A stretch of DNA of 64,000 nt. Origin: Undaria pinnatifida. Its lineage: Eukaryota; Sar; Phaeophyceae; Laminariales; Alariaceae. The translations under genes and the position numbers were made by a program. Location: contig JABAKD010000029.1 in NCBI GenBank assembly GCA_012845835.1, positions 4,428,000 to 4,491,999 on the forward strand, in the 5' to 3' direction. Under the pieces are notes generated by a model. It was not told the DNA's origin. It saw only the letters and a program-made list of their open reading frames with translations, and searched no databases. Shown piece after piece: positions 22,144 through 33,800 of the stretch; the stretch's first letter is position 1, and each line of letters starts with the position of its first letter.

Positions 22144-22306
22144 CATAGAAAATACCCAGAATGGAACACTAACCGGAGCGCTGTGATCGCCGGGAGAGTC
22201 TCTCAAACCAAATGAACTAAAAATGTGTGTGTGTTTCTTCTTCTATACTGTATCGTCCTGCGATCACAGCACTCCGGTTAGTTTTCCATTCTGACTATTT
22301 TAGATG
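22144..22306. repeat. Long imperfect palindrome (hairpin or MITE)
   Basis: CAGAATGGAACACTAACCGG AGCGCTGTGATCGC on the left is mirrored by GCGATCACAGCACTCCGGTT AGTTTTCCATTCTG on the right. Arms are about 50 bp, including outer AAAATA/TATTTT parts, around a 63-base spacer. Confidence 0.75.
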
Positions 22307-22539
22307 TGAGATGTATGCTATCCCAATCCCCGGGCACCGTCGGCTTGCCCGCCTCAGGCCGACTTTTCTCTTAAAACGCTCTCTTTGTGAATCGTGCTTG
22401 CAAAATGTCCTCAAAACGTTACTGAAAAGCCCACCACATGTCAGCAGACGAACATCCCGATAGTGTTGGCAGCTGTCAACGGGCAAGCTGTACGTCAGGC
22501 AGCTGCGCCCTTCGCGTGTATGATACGCCACACGCCTAC

Positions 22540-22990
22540 ATGCTGGTGGTGTTGTTGTCTCTGTTGGTCCTACACGAGTATCTCAGTCTCTCTCTTTGCC
22601 TCTGCTGCTGCTGCTGCTTGCTGCTGCTTGCTGCTGCATGCTGCTGCTGCATGCTGCTGTCGTTGCTTTTGCGATGCTACTTAATATTGCTGCTGATGTT
22701 GTTGTCTCTGTTGCTATTGAGGCCATCTTCTCTTTGGTGGTGCTGATACAGGACAACGGCATAGAGCACTACTCACCTCTGTCATGGTAAACGTACGTGT
22801 ACCCCTCCGTGTAGCATGCATGCGTGTTGTCCCTGCTGCTACTGTTGTTGTCTACTACTCCAATTATTTATCTGCTGCTGTTGTTGGTACTGCTGCTGTG
22901 ACGCGCGGCTGCTGCTGCTGGGTAATCGTTTATGTTGCTACCACCGCCATGCTCGCTGTTGCTGCAGCTGCTACAGGCAAAACTCATTTT
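22540..22990. repeat. CTG/TGC-rich islands
   Basis: Clusters of CTGCTGCTG and TGCTGCTTGCTGCTG, with a further cluster at 22805-22980. They produce Leu-, Cys- or Ala-rich ORFs in all + frames. Confidence 0.7.
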
Positions 22991-23328
22991 TTTGCATCCG
23001 ACAATGATGGTTTATCCTCATATTTCGTGTATGCTGTTGCGTTTTGTGTGTTGCCTCCACTTTAAATTCGGTTCTTTCTACCCAGCGCCATCAGTAAAAC
23101 ACCCAGTGTTCGTACACCCAGTGTTCATCCCTATTCTTCATCTTAAGAGGTATACAAATGCTGTGGTCACAGGCTGTGACACAGATAAGCCGAAGCAATT
23201 ATTTACGTGCGTTCCTTAAGCTGGCGGTCTACCCACGTACGCCGACTTCCGATTTCACTTTCATATTTTTTGCGGATGTACGAATTGCTCCATCTAAACA
23301 CTAGAAACCTGGTATGATATATACAACC

Positions 23329-23630
23329 TGTCGCCCCGGTGGCGTATCAGGTTATCCTCGAGCCTGGTATGGGTCAGTTTCGTGAGTTCGAATCCCCCGA
23401 GTGCATACTCGTGCATTCGTGGGGGCTCTTTCTTGTGCACAAATGGACATTCGGATAACGCGAGAGCGTGAGTTAGCAACACTCGATGAAAATTGGCGAG
23501 CAGTGGGGTTGCTGAACCTTATGCGCGATAAAAAAATGAAGGCAAGAACCGGGGGGGAGATGGGACGACAGCTGTGACCACGGCTTGTTCAGAAGCTGGA
23601 AAGTGGAAGTGTGAAAAAAAAAAAAAAAAA
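23329..23630 (+). mobile_element. tRNA-derived SINE, copy 2, with poly(A) tail
   Basis: Same head (CGCCCCGGTGGCGTA, GAGTTCGAATCC), same body including GTTAGCAACACTCGATGAAA and TGACCACGGCTTGT, and a 17-18 base A tail ending at 23630. No clear target-site duplication was seen, so its flanks may have decayed. Confidence 0.85.
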
Positions 23631-23839
23631 CGTACGTGTATAGTACCGCTTTTGGTGTAATTCTTTTTTTCCATTGGGTATTCCTTCACTCCAGAGTGAC
23701 TGGAGCCTGTCCTGTGAACATGAACTTGATTTTGCGAGTTCATGTGAGAACAATAATTTGTCAGCATTTATGCACGAGGAAGCTAATGGCGTCATGGCCA
23801 GTTGGCGGTGCGTGTATTATATTACTTGTAGTAGACGGT

Positions 23840-24125
23840 GCTGAAATGGCCCGCTGCTTGCTGCTGTTGTTGCTTCGTCTTGCTGCTGTTCGCTGTGCCG
23901 CTGGCGGCGTCGCTCTTCTGCTGTGTATGATACTACGTCTGTGCTGTTGGTTGGTGCTGTTTTCACGGTTGCTACTGCTACCCCTGTTGTTGCTACTGCT
24001 TGCTGTAGTGGCTTGCTACTCCTGCTGCTTGTGTTACATTGGCCTCGCAGCGGTATGCCGTTACCCTACCGTCCCGCGTCCTTCACAGCAGCAGTACTGT
24101 AACAGCACTCGTACAGCAGCAGCGT
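23840..24125. repeat. CTG-rich island followed by a CAG-rich end
   Basis: CTGCTTGCTGCTGTTGTTGC-type sequence to about 24030, then CAGCAGCAG groups at 24085-24122. The two halves could pair as a hairpin. Confidence 0.55.
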
Positions 24126-24479
24126 GTGTTCTCCTAATCAGACTGATATTTGCACCCACCTACATCTAGCACAACCAGTGTCCGTACCGAGGCCTCTTAG
24201 AGGGACGAGCTCTGCTACTGCTGTGTGCGGAGATACACGTTGCAAATGCAGCAAGGCGATTTGGCCATGCAATGCCAGCAGCAGTAGTCTGCGTTACTCC
24301 TGCCTATCGTGTATGAACCAGTCACTTATGTACCAGACACGTATGATATGGTATGACATCTCATGTATACCCTGGTACGTTGCACGCTGTGCTTCGTTTG
24401 GACCTGTACACTCCGAATATATATAACCAAGTGCTCCGCATGGGTTTCGGCATTCGCCCAGGCACGATATGCCGAGTGA

Positions 24480-24710
24480 AGCGAGTTTCGAATTGACGAC
24501 GGTGCCAGACAATAGCGGCTCATTTTTAACCTCGCGTGCCCAAACCTCGTTGGCTTGTCCGACTACCGGAATTTCCCAAAAGGAACAAACGGAGGTTTTG
24601 TCGAGTTTTGTTTTCAAGCGCATATTTTCTGCATCCCGCCAACGCGTACAGTCAGTTGACGACGGCTGCAATATCCAACCAGCGTGAGCTCTTAGTGAGA
24701 GCTACAGCAG
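24480..24710 (+). repeat. Dispersed repeat copy upstream of the CBS-PP2C gene
   Basis: Shares CGGTGCCAGACAATAGCGGC, CCGGAATTTCCC and TTGACGACGGCTGCAA with 12965-13160. It ends close to the open frame of CBS-PP2C exon 1, which argues that the true exon begins downstream of about 24710. Confidence 0.5.
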
Positions 24711-25160
24711 GAGTTTCTTATACATGCGCATTTGACGAGCCTCAATTCGTTACGACCGAATTTCTCAAGAGCCGGCGCCCTCTGCGAAAACGACAGGTGT
24801 CTCTCGGCAGGACGTGTGCACCTCCCTGTGTTGGGCGGCAACAGCAGTAGCAGCAGCATCGGCAGCAGCGGTAGCGGCGATAGCTCCCCCTACCCCTTCG
24901 TACCAGGCCTCAAAGCAGCAGGACCTTCGGTCGGACCACCGCCACCACCACCAGGAGCAGGATCTGCAGGAGCAGCGGTAACAAGAGCAGGAACAGGGAC
25001 AGCAGCAACAGCAGCGGGAGAGAACTTAAAGCCGCCACCGCGCTCTTATTCCCACTCTTTCCCCCCCCACTCCTCCTCCGGCTGTGGTTGTTTTACTTCG
25101 TCATGTGTCACGACCGATGACACGCCATGCGGCGCACTCGGGGAGTTAGCGGGGGTGAAA

Positions 25161-25541
25161 ATGATGCCGGTGGCGACATCGGTTCGCGAGCGGCGTCACT
25201 TAATTTCCTCGTTAGCACCATCGTCGTCGCCGCCATTGTCACTGTCGTCCGCGCCCGGCGTCCTTGTATGCGATCCACGGCGGAGCTTAAGCCTCGGCAG
25301 CAGGTACAACAGCAGTAGCGGTGGCGGTGGCGGTGGTGGTGGCCGTGATTTTGTTACCGGACAGAGACAGGGTCGGCCGCGCGGAGGGAGGCGGATGGGA
25401 GCATCGGAAGGCGTTTGGTCGAGCGGGCGAAGGGGGTACAGGCGGCGCGGGCTTGCGTCGGCCAGTAACCCCCCGGAGCAGTACTTGAGGTATATTCACA
25501 GGGTCAAGACGGACACCCCAGAGGAGGAGGCGCCAGCGGAG
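25161..25541 (+). CDS. CBS-PP2C exon 1 (leader)
   Basis: Chosen start: the first in-frame ATG (a pair, at 25161 and 25164). The same frame stays open back to 24697 and reads Ser/Pro/Gly-rich sequence with coding-like codons, so the exon may begin earlier at an acceptor near 24800-24850. The leader is rich in Arg and Ser and poor in acidic residues up to its last 15 codons. Donor gtgaga. Confidence 0.65.
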
Positions 25542-25662
25542 GTGAGAGAGCTGTAGTGTGGAGGCGTTTTTCTTCTTTTTCGTTGCTGTGTATGTTGGTG
25601 TTTGGTATTGGTGTTGGGGTCAGTGCTGGATTTTTTTTTTCTGTTGTTGCTGTTGTTGTTGC

Positions 25663-25693
<31 letters not shown>

Positions 25694-28600
25694 CGCCATC
25701 CCATCCCTCTACCTTCCACACCCTCGCGAATACATTCGTCGGTGAAATATTCCCTGCCAGACTGGTCAGGACGAACCAATCAGAAGTCGGGGCGCCGGGC
25801 TGTCACGGGGCGAGATTGGCGCCAAGGCGACGGCGTCTCCGGAGAACGCTGTGGCTGCACCGAGGGGATCGAGACGCTACCGACGCTCGGAGAGAGATAG
25901 TGAGGACGAACTGGGGGAGGAGGATGCGAACGGCGAGAAAAGGGAGATGACGCGTCGGTGGCTGAAGGGCTTCAAGGCGAAGGACATCCTGAGGGACAAG
26001 ACGCTTCTCAGGCAGCAGTTGGAGGTAGGACGGAACGGGACGGGACGGGGGCGTGACTTTCTTGTGTGATTAGTCCTCAGGCAGCAATTGGACGTGGGGT
26101 TGGGCGTGGGTACCGGTGTGATTGGTTGGGCGGTGATGTCTCATAGCTAGGCGGAGGGGCCGAGTATGGGTTGCTGGTGGTAAGTCGGCAAGTCGGCTGG
26201 CTTTGAGGGATAAGACGCTTCTCAGGCAGCAGTCGGAGGTAGGGCGGGGCGGGGCGCGGGCTGCTGATGTAGAGTTTGTGGGACTTTGAGTCAACAGGAT
26301 TGCACGACTAGTATCTAATTACTGGGCGGTGAAGTCGACCGGGTGACCTCAGTCGGCAAGTCGGCTAACCTTTAGGGATAAGAGGCAGCAGTAGAAGGTG
26401 GGGCGGGGGCGTAGACTGCGGGGGCGATTTGTCGAAGTGTCAGTTGTTTAGTAATTGCAGTGTTGCAGTGAGTTGCGTGCAGTAATTTTGCGGAATCTGG
26501 GTGGTTATCACCGTTGCTGTTGTTATCGTTGCCGCAAGCGTTTTCGTCCCCCGTCATCTCTCTCGCTATCGCCGTTGATGTCGTGGTCGTTGTTGTTTTT
26601 GCCATCGTCATCGTCATTGTTCCGCTATCATTTTCGTTATTGTCGTCTCGTCGCCATGGTTTGGTCATTTTCGTCGATACCGGCACAGGTCTGTCGCTGT
26701 TCATCGATATCGCTTTGTCTATCGGCTATCGATACGGTTGCTATCGTTGCCGCTAGTGTTTTCGATATCGTTATCGTCAGCATCGCTATGGCCACCTTTA
26801 TCGTTATCGATATCGGTATCGTAAATATCGCTATCGATATCGGTATCGTAATTGTCGTCATCGATATCGGTATCGTAATTATCGTCATCGATATCGGTAT
26901 CGTAATTATCGTCATCGATATCGGTATCGTAATTATCGTCATCGATATCGGTATCGTAGTGATCGTCATCGATATCGGTATCGTCATTATCGTCATCGAT
27001 ATCGGTATCGTAATTATCGTCATCGATATCGGTATCGTAATTATCGTCATCGATATCGGTATCGTAACTATCGTTGCTAATATCGGCATCGTAATTATCG
27101 ACTCTATTGTCACCGCAATCATCGGCGCTATCGTCGTCGCCATCGTCACCGCCACTGCGGTTGCCATCGGTGGCTATCGATGTCGATTTAACAGGTAACA
27201 TCAACCATTTACCGTTTTTTTTAAAGACTGGTTCGTGTGCTGTTTATTGATTTAGTGCTCCTTTTTGTACTTTTTGAAGACACTAGCTGCTTTCTACCTC
27301 AGAGGGAGACGATATCGCTATTTTCGTAGGCAATGCAAAAAACATTTTTGGTCGAGTGATGGCCGACTGACCGACCGACCGACCGACCGACCGACGGCCG
27401 GCGGATCCGTTTTCGGCAACTGTGATTGGCTGATCCTTTTGGCGCGTTAGGTGCCGGGCGACTGCACCGTGGACGAGGCGATAACGGCGATCGTGAACCA
27501 GATGGTGACCTCCTTCGTTGTCGTCAACAGGAGGAAGGTATGAAGTATGATATGGCAGCTGAAACATCGGCAAGATTGGCACACAATCGGACATATCGCG
27601 ATCTACTGTCTATGGATCTACATAGATCCTATATATCCTATAGATCCTATAGATCACCTAGATAATATCTGTCCTGTGTCTGCCATCATGATACGTCGTG
27701 CAAGACCTGTCTCGTAGCAGAGATCCACCCCAGGAAACACGTTCTAGTCATTCCAACGATGTCGGTTGACGGCACTCTTGACCTTTGACAGGCAACCGTC
27801 AAGGACCGTCCCATGCTAAAACCTGTATATCACGTCTAAAGAGGCATTGATTTGACAAATGTAGACCGTCAAGACCGTCAACCGACGTCCTTGAACCATA
27901 CAGATCGTGCGGCTCTCGCCCCCGGCAACGTTATCTACAAGCCATGCAGGTCATGTAGGCCAAGGTATATGTCTTCCCTATTATGGGCAGATCGTATAGG
28001 GCATGAATGTAGATCTGGTCTGTTCGACTTCTGAAAGCTTTGACTTAAAGCAGCGATTAGACCCACGAAACGGACGGCGTATAGGATTTTATTTTTTGCA
28101 GCGCTCTTTAGACCGTTGATATTGGCAAGCCCACGGTTGAACAAGAAAATCCACACTTTTTTTTCAAGTTGCCAAACTTTTTTTTTGAGTACTTGCTGAA
28201 CATGCGGTGGAGGGAAAACGACACCTGGTATATACAAAATACTTTTCTGGTTCTCTTATTTTAGTCAAGGGGCCCATGTCGCCAATTTTTATCAAGACTC
28301 GGTCATTGTTGTTCAACAGCCTTGATTGGCCTTCGATCTCGAGATAGAGACAACCCACGACCAGCTCTCTTCGTTCCGGACAAGAGGCCACATGAGCGTA
28401 GGCGACGGAGCTGAAGAGTTCATAGAGATCCATGCTCTAGGGCGCGAGAGGCTGCAGTCGTTGTCCTGTGGTTTCCCATCGAATCCGCTCAAGCTTCTTT
28501 CGCCGAACACCTCAAGGCACTTCGCGCCTGGTGCACGCAATGTCTGCCTGGTTGGTGAAAACCCGACGTGCTCCGTCCCGGCATATTAGGGAAGCGAGGG

Positions 28601-30794
28601 TCACACCACTAAATTCATACCACTACAGCCATGCATCACACGAGTACAAACACCCCGTAATTCCACCCGTTTACTTCGATATGATGTGATCATCATGCCT
28701 ACCCCCTGTCTTTCCCCCACCCCAACATGCACTTTGCGTAGAGTACCCCCCCACACCACCACTCTCTTTCCCCTCCTTACCCCCTCCATGCATTCCCAGG
28801 AGGTGATCGGAATGTTCACGTCGAGAGACCTTCTGGGGGAGCTGGCCCGCTATCCGAACAAGGCAGACGGGATGAAGACGAAGGCCCATGAGTTCATGAT
28901 TCCCCTGGGGCGGATGATCTACTGCTCCCCCAAGGACAGTCTGTACCAGTGTCTCCTCGTCATGTCTGAACTCAAGGTGACGGCGAACAGTGGTGTTGCG
29001 AGATCATCGCCCGCTCGACCTCTTCGTGCCTGCGTTCCCTCGTAGTCCGTCAGTAGCCCGTTTGTAACCATGTCGTGTTGTCGTGTTCCTTTGGCATTAT
29101 GTTCGTCCGCTGGTGTTCCTTTTGTATTTCTTTCGCCCTGTCGTGTTCCTTCCTTGGTCCTTTCGTAGTCCTGTGGTCCGCTCGTACTATTTTCGCCCTC
29201 TCCTATGCCTTTCCTGACCCTTTTGTTCTGTTGCAACCTTTTCGCAATCCGTTCCCCCTATCGTAATCTGTTGGTGCTATTTTCAATACCTTTCGTCATT
29301 GGCCCTCTTCCTAATCCTTTGTTTTTTTCGCAATCCTTTATCAATCTTTCCGCCTTTTTTTTCCTGATTATTTTGCAATCCTTTCATAATCTCGGAATCC
29401 GTTGGTCCTCTTGTGCCAGGTCCGCAACCTCCCCGTGGTGTGGGAGGGAAAAGTGCTGGGGATAGTGAACGTGAACGACATCAGCGATTTCAGCTTCAGC
29501 ATGGAGGAGCTGGGGGGCAAGAAGGCTTACATGCAGAACATCAGCGAGAGAAAGGGCCTACCTAAGGTGGCTACAGTGTGTTTCTTGTTCTTCAGTTTAA
29601 AGCGTATTTTTCCACCATCGATATTCAGCACATCCAGTGCCTGCGAATTTTTCATGTTTGCCACGTAGGGGGGGGAGGCAGGGAGGAGAGGGAGGGGGTG
29701 GGTGGGGGGATGGGGGGGAGGGAGGGAGGGAGGAAGGGACGGAGGGAGGGGTGGATGGAGGGAGACAGGGAGGGAGGGAAGGACGGAGGCAAGGAGGGAG
29801 GGACGGAGGGACGGAGGGGAAAGCGTGCCGAGGGACAGGTCTAGAGGTGTATGTACATACCTAGACGACATAGACGGACGGAGGGCGACATACATAGGTG
29901 GAAGGGATGGGACTAGCCGGAGGAAGGATGGGAGATATACAGATACAGAGGGAGAGAAAGAGAGAGGAGGCATTGCGGTGTTGAGACTGTCTGTGTCTGC
30001 CTGCCCTGCTTGCGCTTGCGGATTTGGTGCTGCTCGTGCTTACGCTTGTGCTTTTACGCTTGTGCCGCAGGGGGTCGGACTTCACCCAGGGCAGAACCGT
30101 GAGGGGTGGAAGCAGAACTTCTCGGCTTCGGTGGGAGCCGTGGCGCTGCCGCACCCCCACAAGACGCCCGACGGCCACGTCTCGGCTAACACCAGGGAAC
30201 ACCGGTGAGACTCTCCCCCCTCTCACCCCCCTCCCCTGTCCTCCATCGCCCTATGAAAAAAAAAACCTGAACACCACTAAAAAACCCTTCACTTTTGCGG
30301 TCGGCCGAGCCCGCCCCCTCCCCCTCCCCCTTTTTACCCCGCTGCCTTCTGTTGAAACACGTATTCTAACGTCGCCTCCGTTTCAAGGACATTTTTTTTG
30401 CAATCAGGCTAGAAGGGGATGGGGTATTGTTCTGTGCACGGTGAGAGGGTTCAGAAACGTGCTCAGGATTTTTCGTTCTCTCCGTTTTGATGCCGGCCCG
30501 GCTTTACAGAGATGCGAGGGTCGATGGTCATGCAAGAAATGATTACACCCCCGCCTCCCCCCAACTCATGTGATATCCGCCGAGTCGATGAAAGCCCGAC
30601 GTGCTCCGCCCCGCTACGGCGCGACGGGGGCTGGCGTCGGTTGGCAACGACCCTGTAAAACACGCTTTCTTCGATCCCATCTCCGCCGAAATATTTTTTG
30701 ACGACACCCCCCCGCCCGCACCCCCACCACCTCTACCTCGCTCTCACTACATATCCCCCATTATGTTTCGAGCCCATCACCACCGTATATGATT

Positions 30795-30826
<32 letters not shown>

Positions 30827-33800
30827 CATTGCCTCAATCACACTACAATGCCGCCTACCTCCGTAGTACTGTTGATGACAAGCACCTTGAGGTCGCGGAC
30901 GATCCGGCGTTGAGCGAGGATGCCCACTTTGTGCTCGGTGTGAGTTGAAACGATTACCCGCTATGCGGTGTCTGCCACCGGACTCCCAGCTCCCCCCGCC
31001 CCCCTCTCCCCCAAACCCCCACCGCCTCTGCCCCCCCGCGCTCTTGGCCTAAACACCTCCAAAAGCAAACCCATCTCCGCAACCCGCCTCCCCCGTAATT
31101 ATTTATTGACAGGCACCTTGAGGTCGCGGACGACCCGACCTTGAGCGAGGATGCCCACTTCGTGCTGGACGTGTCTTGGCCCACACCGACGACGGACACG
31201 GTCAACTACGTGGGTCTGGCCGATGGGGTGGGCTCGTGGCGGAAGGTTGGAGTGGACCCGCGGGCGTTCAGGTAAACGGGAAGTTTTTTTTTTGTATTTG
31301 GCGTATTTTTGTCATACCAGGGTATGCTTTTTTTTGTGACTGTTTGGTATATTTTTGACGGTGTGGGCTCGTGGCGGAAGGTTTGAGAGAACCCGCGAGA
31401 GTTCAGGTACGTGGGGGAGGGGGGAGTGTACGAGTATGCATGTAGTCTACGTAAACGGTTTGTGTCGTCGTCGTCGTCGTCGTCGGGTTGTTGTGTGTCT
31501 TTATTTGGCTCGTGTTGTTTTGGTCCTGGCAGCAACCGGCTCATGCACCGGGTTCGGGAATAGCAAGGGAGTACGCACTCAGCACTTGTAGGGGCTAACC
31601 CCTATCATAGTGACGATTGCTCCAGTTCCTCCCCACCCCCCACCCCCGCTCTCTGGTGCGTGCATGCAACGGGTGCGTTGGTTTTGTCGTCTCTACATTC
31701 GTTCGGTTTCTTTTTTTGTGTCTTGGCAGCAACCGGCTGATGCACTGGGCAAGGGAGTACATTTTGAGTGCGGCGCCTGGCTCCGGGATAGGAGGTGAAG
31801 GTCGCCTGTCCCCCCCTCCTCCCAAGCCGCACGAGGTGCTCATGGCAGCGTGGGAGTACACCATCGGGGAGAAGGTGCGTTTCGTATTCCCTCTCCCTCC
31901 CCCCCTTCCTCTCTACCTTTTGTTCGTTTCTTGTGTTCTCTTTGTTCTGTTTGTTATTTTTTATTTTCGTTGCTTCGCTTTTTTTTTTTTTTTCTTGTCG
32001 TGTCTTTCGTTCTATTTTTCCTTCTTTTTTGTGCCTTCTCTTGTGTGGTTGTCCGAAAGAAGGAAGCGGATACCTTGATTACGCTCTTGGCCATGTGGCG
32101 TTGTGACTGGACAGTTTTGGCGTCTACGAAGAGAAAATTTGGCATGTTGACCGTTTTTTTGCTGGTTGAAGCGAATACGATTGCGAAGCGAACGGTAGTG
32201 ACTCTATCGTATAGTGTTGACAGGTATGGTATGGTGCAGTATGACATTCATGGTATGGTATGGTATGGTAGGGTATGGTATGGTATGGTATGGTATGGTA
32301 TGATATGGTATGGTATGGTATGGTATGGTATGGCATGGTATGGTATGGTATGGTATGGTATGGTATGGTATAGCATGATATGGAATAGCATGATATGGTA
32401 TAGCATGATATGGTATGGGGTGGTGTGGTGGTATATCATGGTTTGATATTCCACCATATGCTATCATTTTGATGTGCCACCACAATGTGTCCATGTGTGC
32501 TATGATATGGCATGCCAAGGTATTTTGTTGTATAGTGTGGTACGGCTAGGATCCACTACATGCTGAATTAGTATGGTGTAATATTTCCTGGTTTGGCATG
32601 CCGCATGTACAGGTGGTGGGCAGCAGCACGGCGTGCGTGGCAGCTCTAGACTACGACCTGGAGCAGCTGACCTTCAGCAACATCGGAGACTGTGGAGTCG
32701 TGGTTTTGAGGCACATCGATTCCGATGTTGCCGGGTACATGAGGGAGAAACGGACGCCGCGACACCTCAGGGAGTGAGTTGCAGTTAGCTTTGCGTTATA
32801 GCCTGTATGGCGTTATCTTACGGAGAGAACATGACGTAAACCATCCACATTCCTGCGTCTTTAGTTTTGCAAAAATGTTGGCGGAGTCGGGACGGGAGGC
32901 AGGGGGGGTGGGGACGTTACCGGCTGCATGAGCGGGAGGGGACGCCGCGGTATCTCAGGAGATGAGTTCAGGTTGGCCGGCATGTCGGTAGCATAAACAC
33001 ACGGATGCTGAAAACCACCCACACCCACATTATGGGAAGGCTTTACTCACGGGGGGGGGAGGGTGAGGGATGGGGTGGGGGAGGGGGAGGAAGGGTGTAC
33101 CAATTTTATTCGTGGCCGTAGTGTTGAGACCATCGTCCCTCTATTCCTACAATGCCGGGATGGAGAGGATCAAATTCGGGGCGGCATATGGGCCCATGCC
33201 GGGCTGGGTCTGTTTGCTTGATTTAGGGTTGTTTAGGGTTAGTTTTGTGTTGTTCCAGTTGCCGTTTGGCTCTTGTTTTCTTTTTTTGTTGAAGCCTTTT
33301 TGTTGTTGTTTTTTGTTCCACAGCTCCGATCTGAGGCTGGCATTCATCTCTCAGCAGCAGCTGCGGTCGTTCAACCTTCCCTACCAATTCGGCTACACCA
33401 ATGTACTCGAGGTGAGAGCGTGGAGGGAGAGGGCTGGGTTTTATATTTGTTTTGGTTGGGCGTCGTGTCGTTGCGCGTGACTCGCTCCTATTAGTACTGC
33501 TGTAGCGGAAAAAAAAACACGTCGTAGCATTTCTGATGGTGTTGGTGGTATTGGTGTCGTCGGTATTGGTGTTGATGGTGCTGGTGTTGGAGGTGGTGAT
33601 GTTGGTGGTGTTGTTGGCGGTGATGGTGTTGGCTTTGGTATTGTGGGTGCTGTTGGTGTTGGTGTTGACGGTGTTGTTGGTGATCGTGTCGATGTGGGTG
33701 GTGTTGTTGGCGATAACGGTGATTGTACGGTGGTGTTGGTGTGTTGGTGTTGGTGTTTGTGTTGTCAGTGATGGTGGTGGTGCTGGTAGTTTTGGTAGTT

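Larger units (their letters stand above)
16204..25160. other. Intergenic region; no conserved gene recognised
   Basis: Between THOC3 and CBS-PP2C I see a G-rich stretch (16235-16320), diverged tandem units with possible minus-strand coding potential (17090-18020), a CCCTAA tract, a MITE (21160-21294), a palindrome (22144-22306), CTG-rich islands, a full SINE (23329-23630) and an old dispersed repeat (24480-24710). Short ORFs, for example 18217-18546 (109 codons), lack family signals. Confidence 0.6.

Noticed and set aside
23329-23420. Possible tRNA gene on the + strand
   Set aside because: Same reason: it is the 5' head of SINE copy 2 and lacks a proper acceptor stem.
26800-27075. CRISPR-like array of 27-bp repeats
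   Set aside because: The repeats are directly head-to-tail without unique spacers, in a eukaryotic intron; a minisatellite.
26455-27204. Long Ile/Val and Asp-rich ORFs on both strands
   Set aside because: The periodicity of the 27-bp minisatellite keeps all these frames open.
28164-28540. Overlapping minus-strand ORFs in intron 3 of CBS-PP2C
   Set aside because: Two frames look equally coding-like, no family is recognised, and the downstream part is a dispersed repeat.
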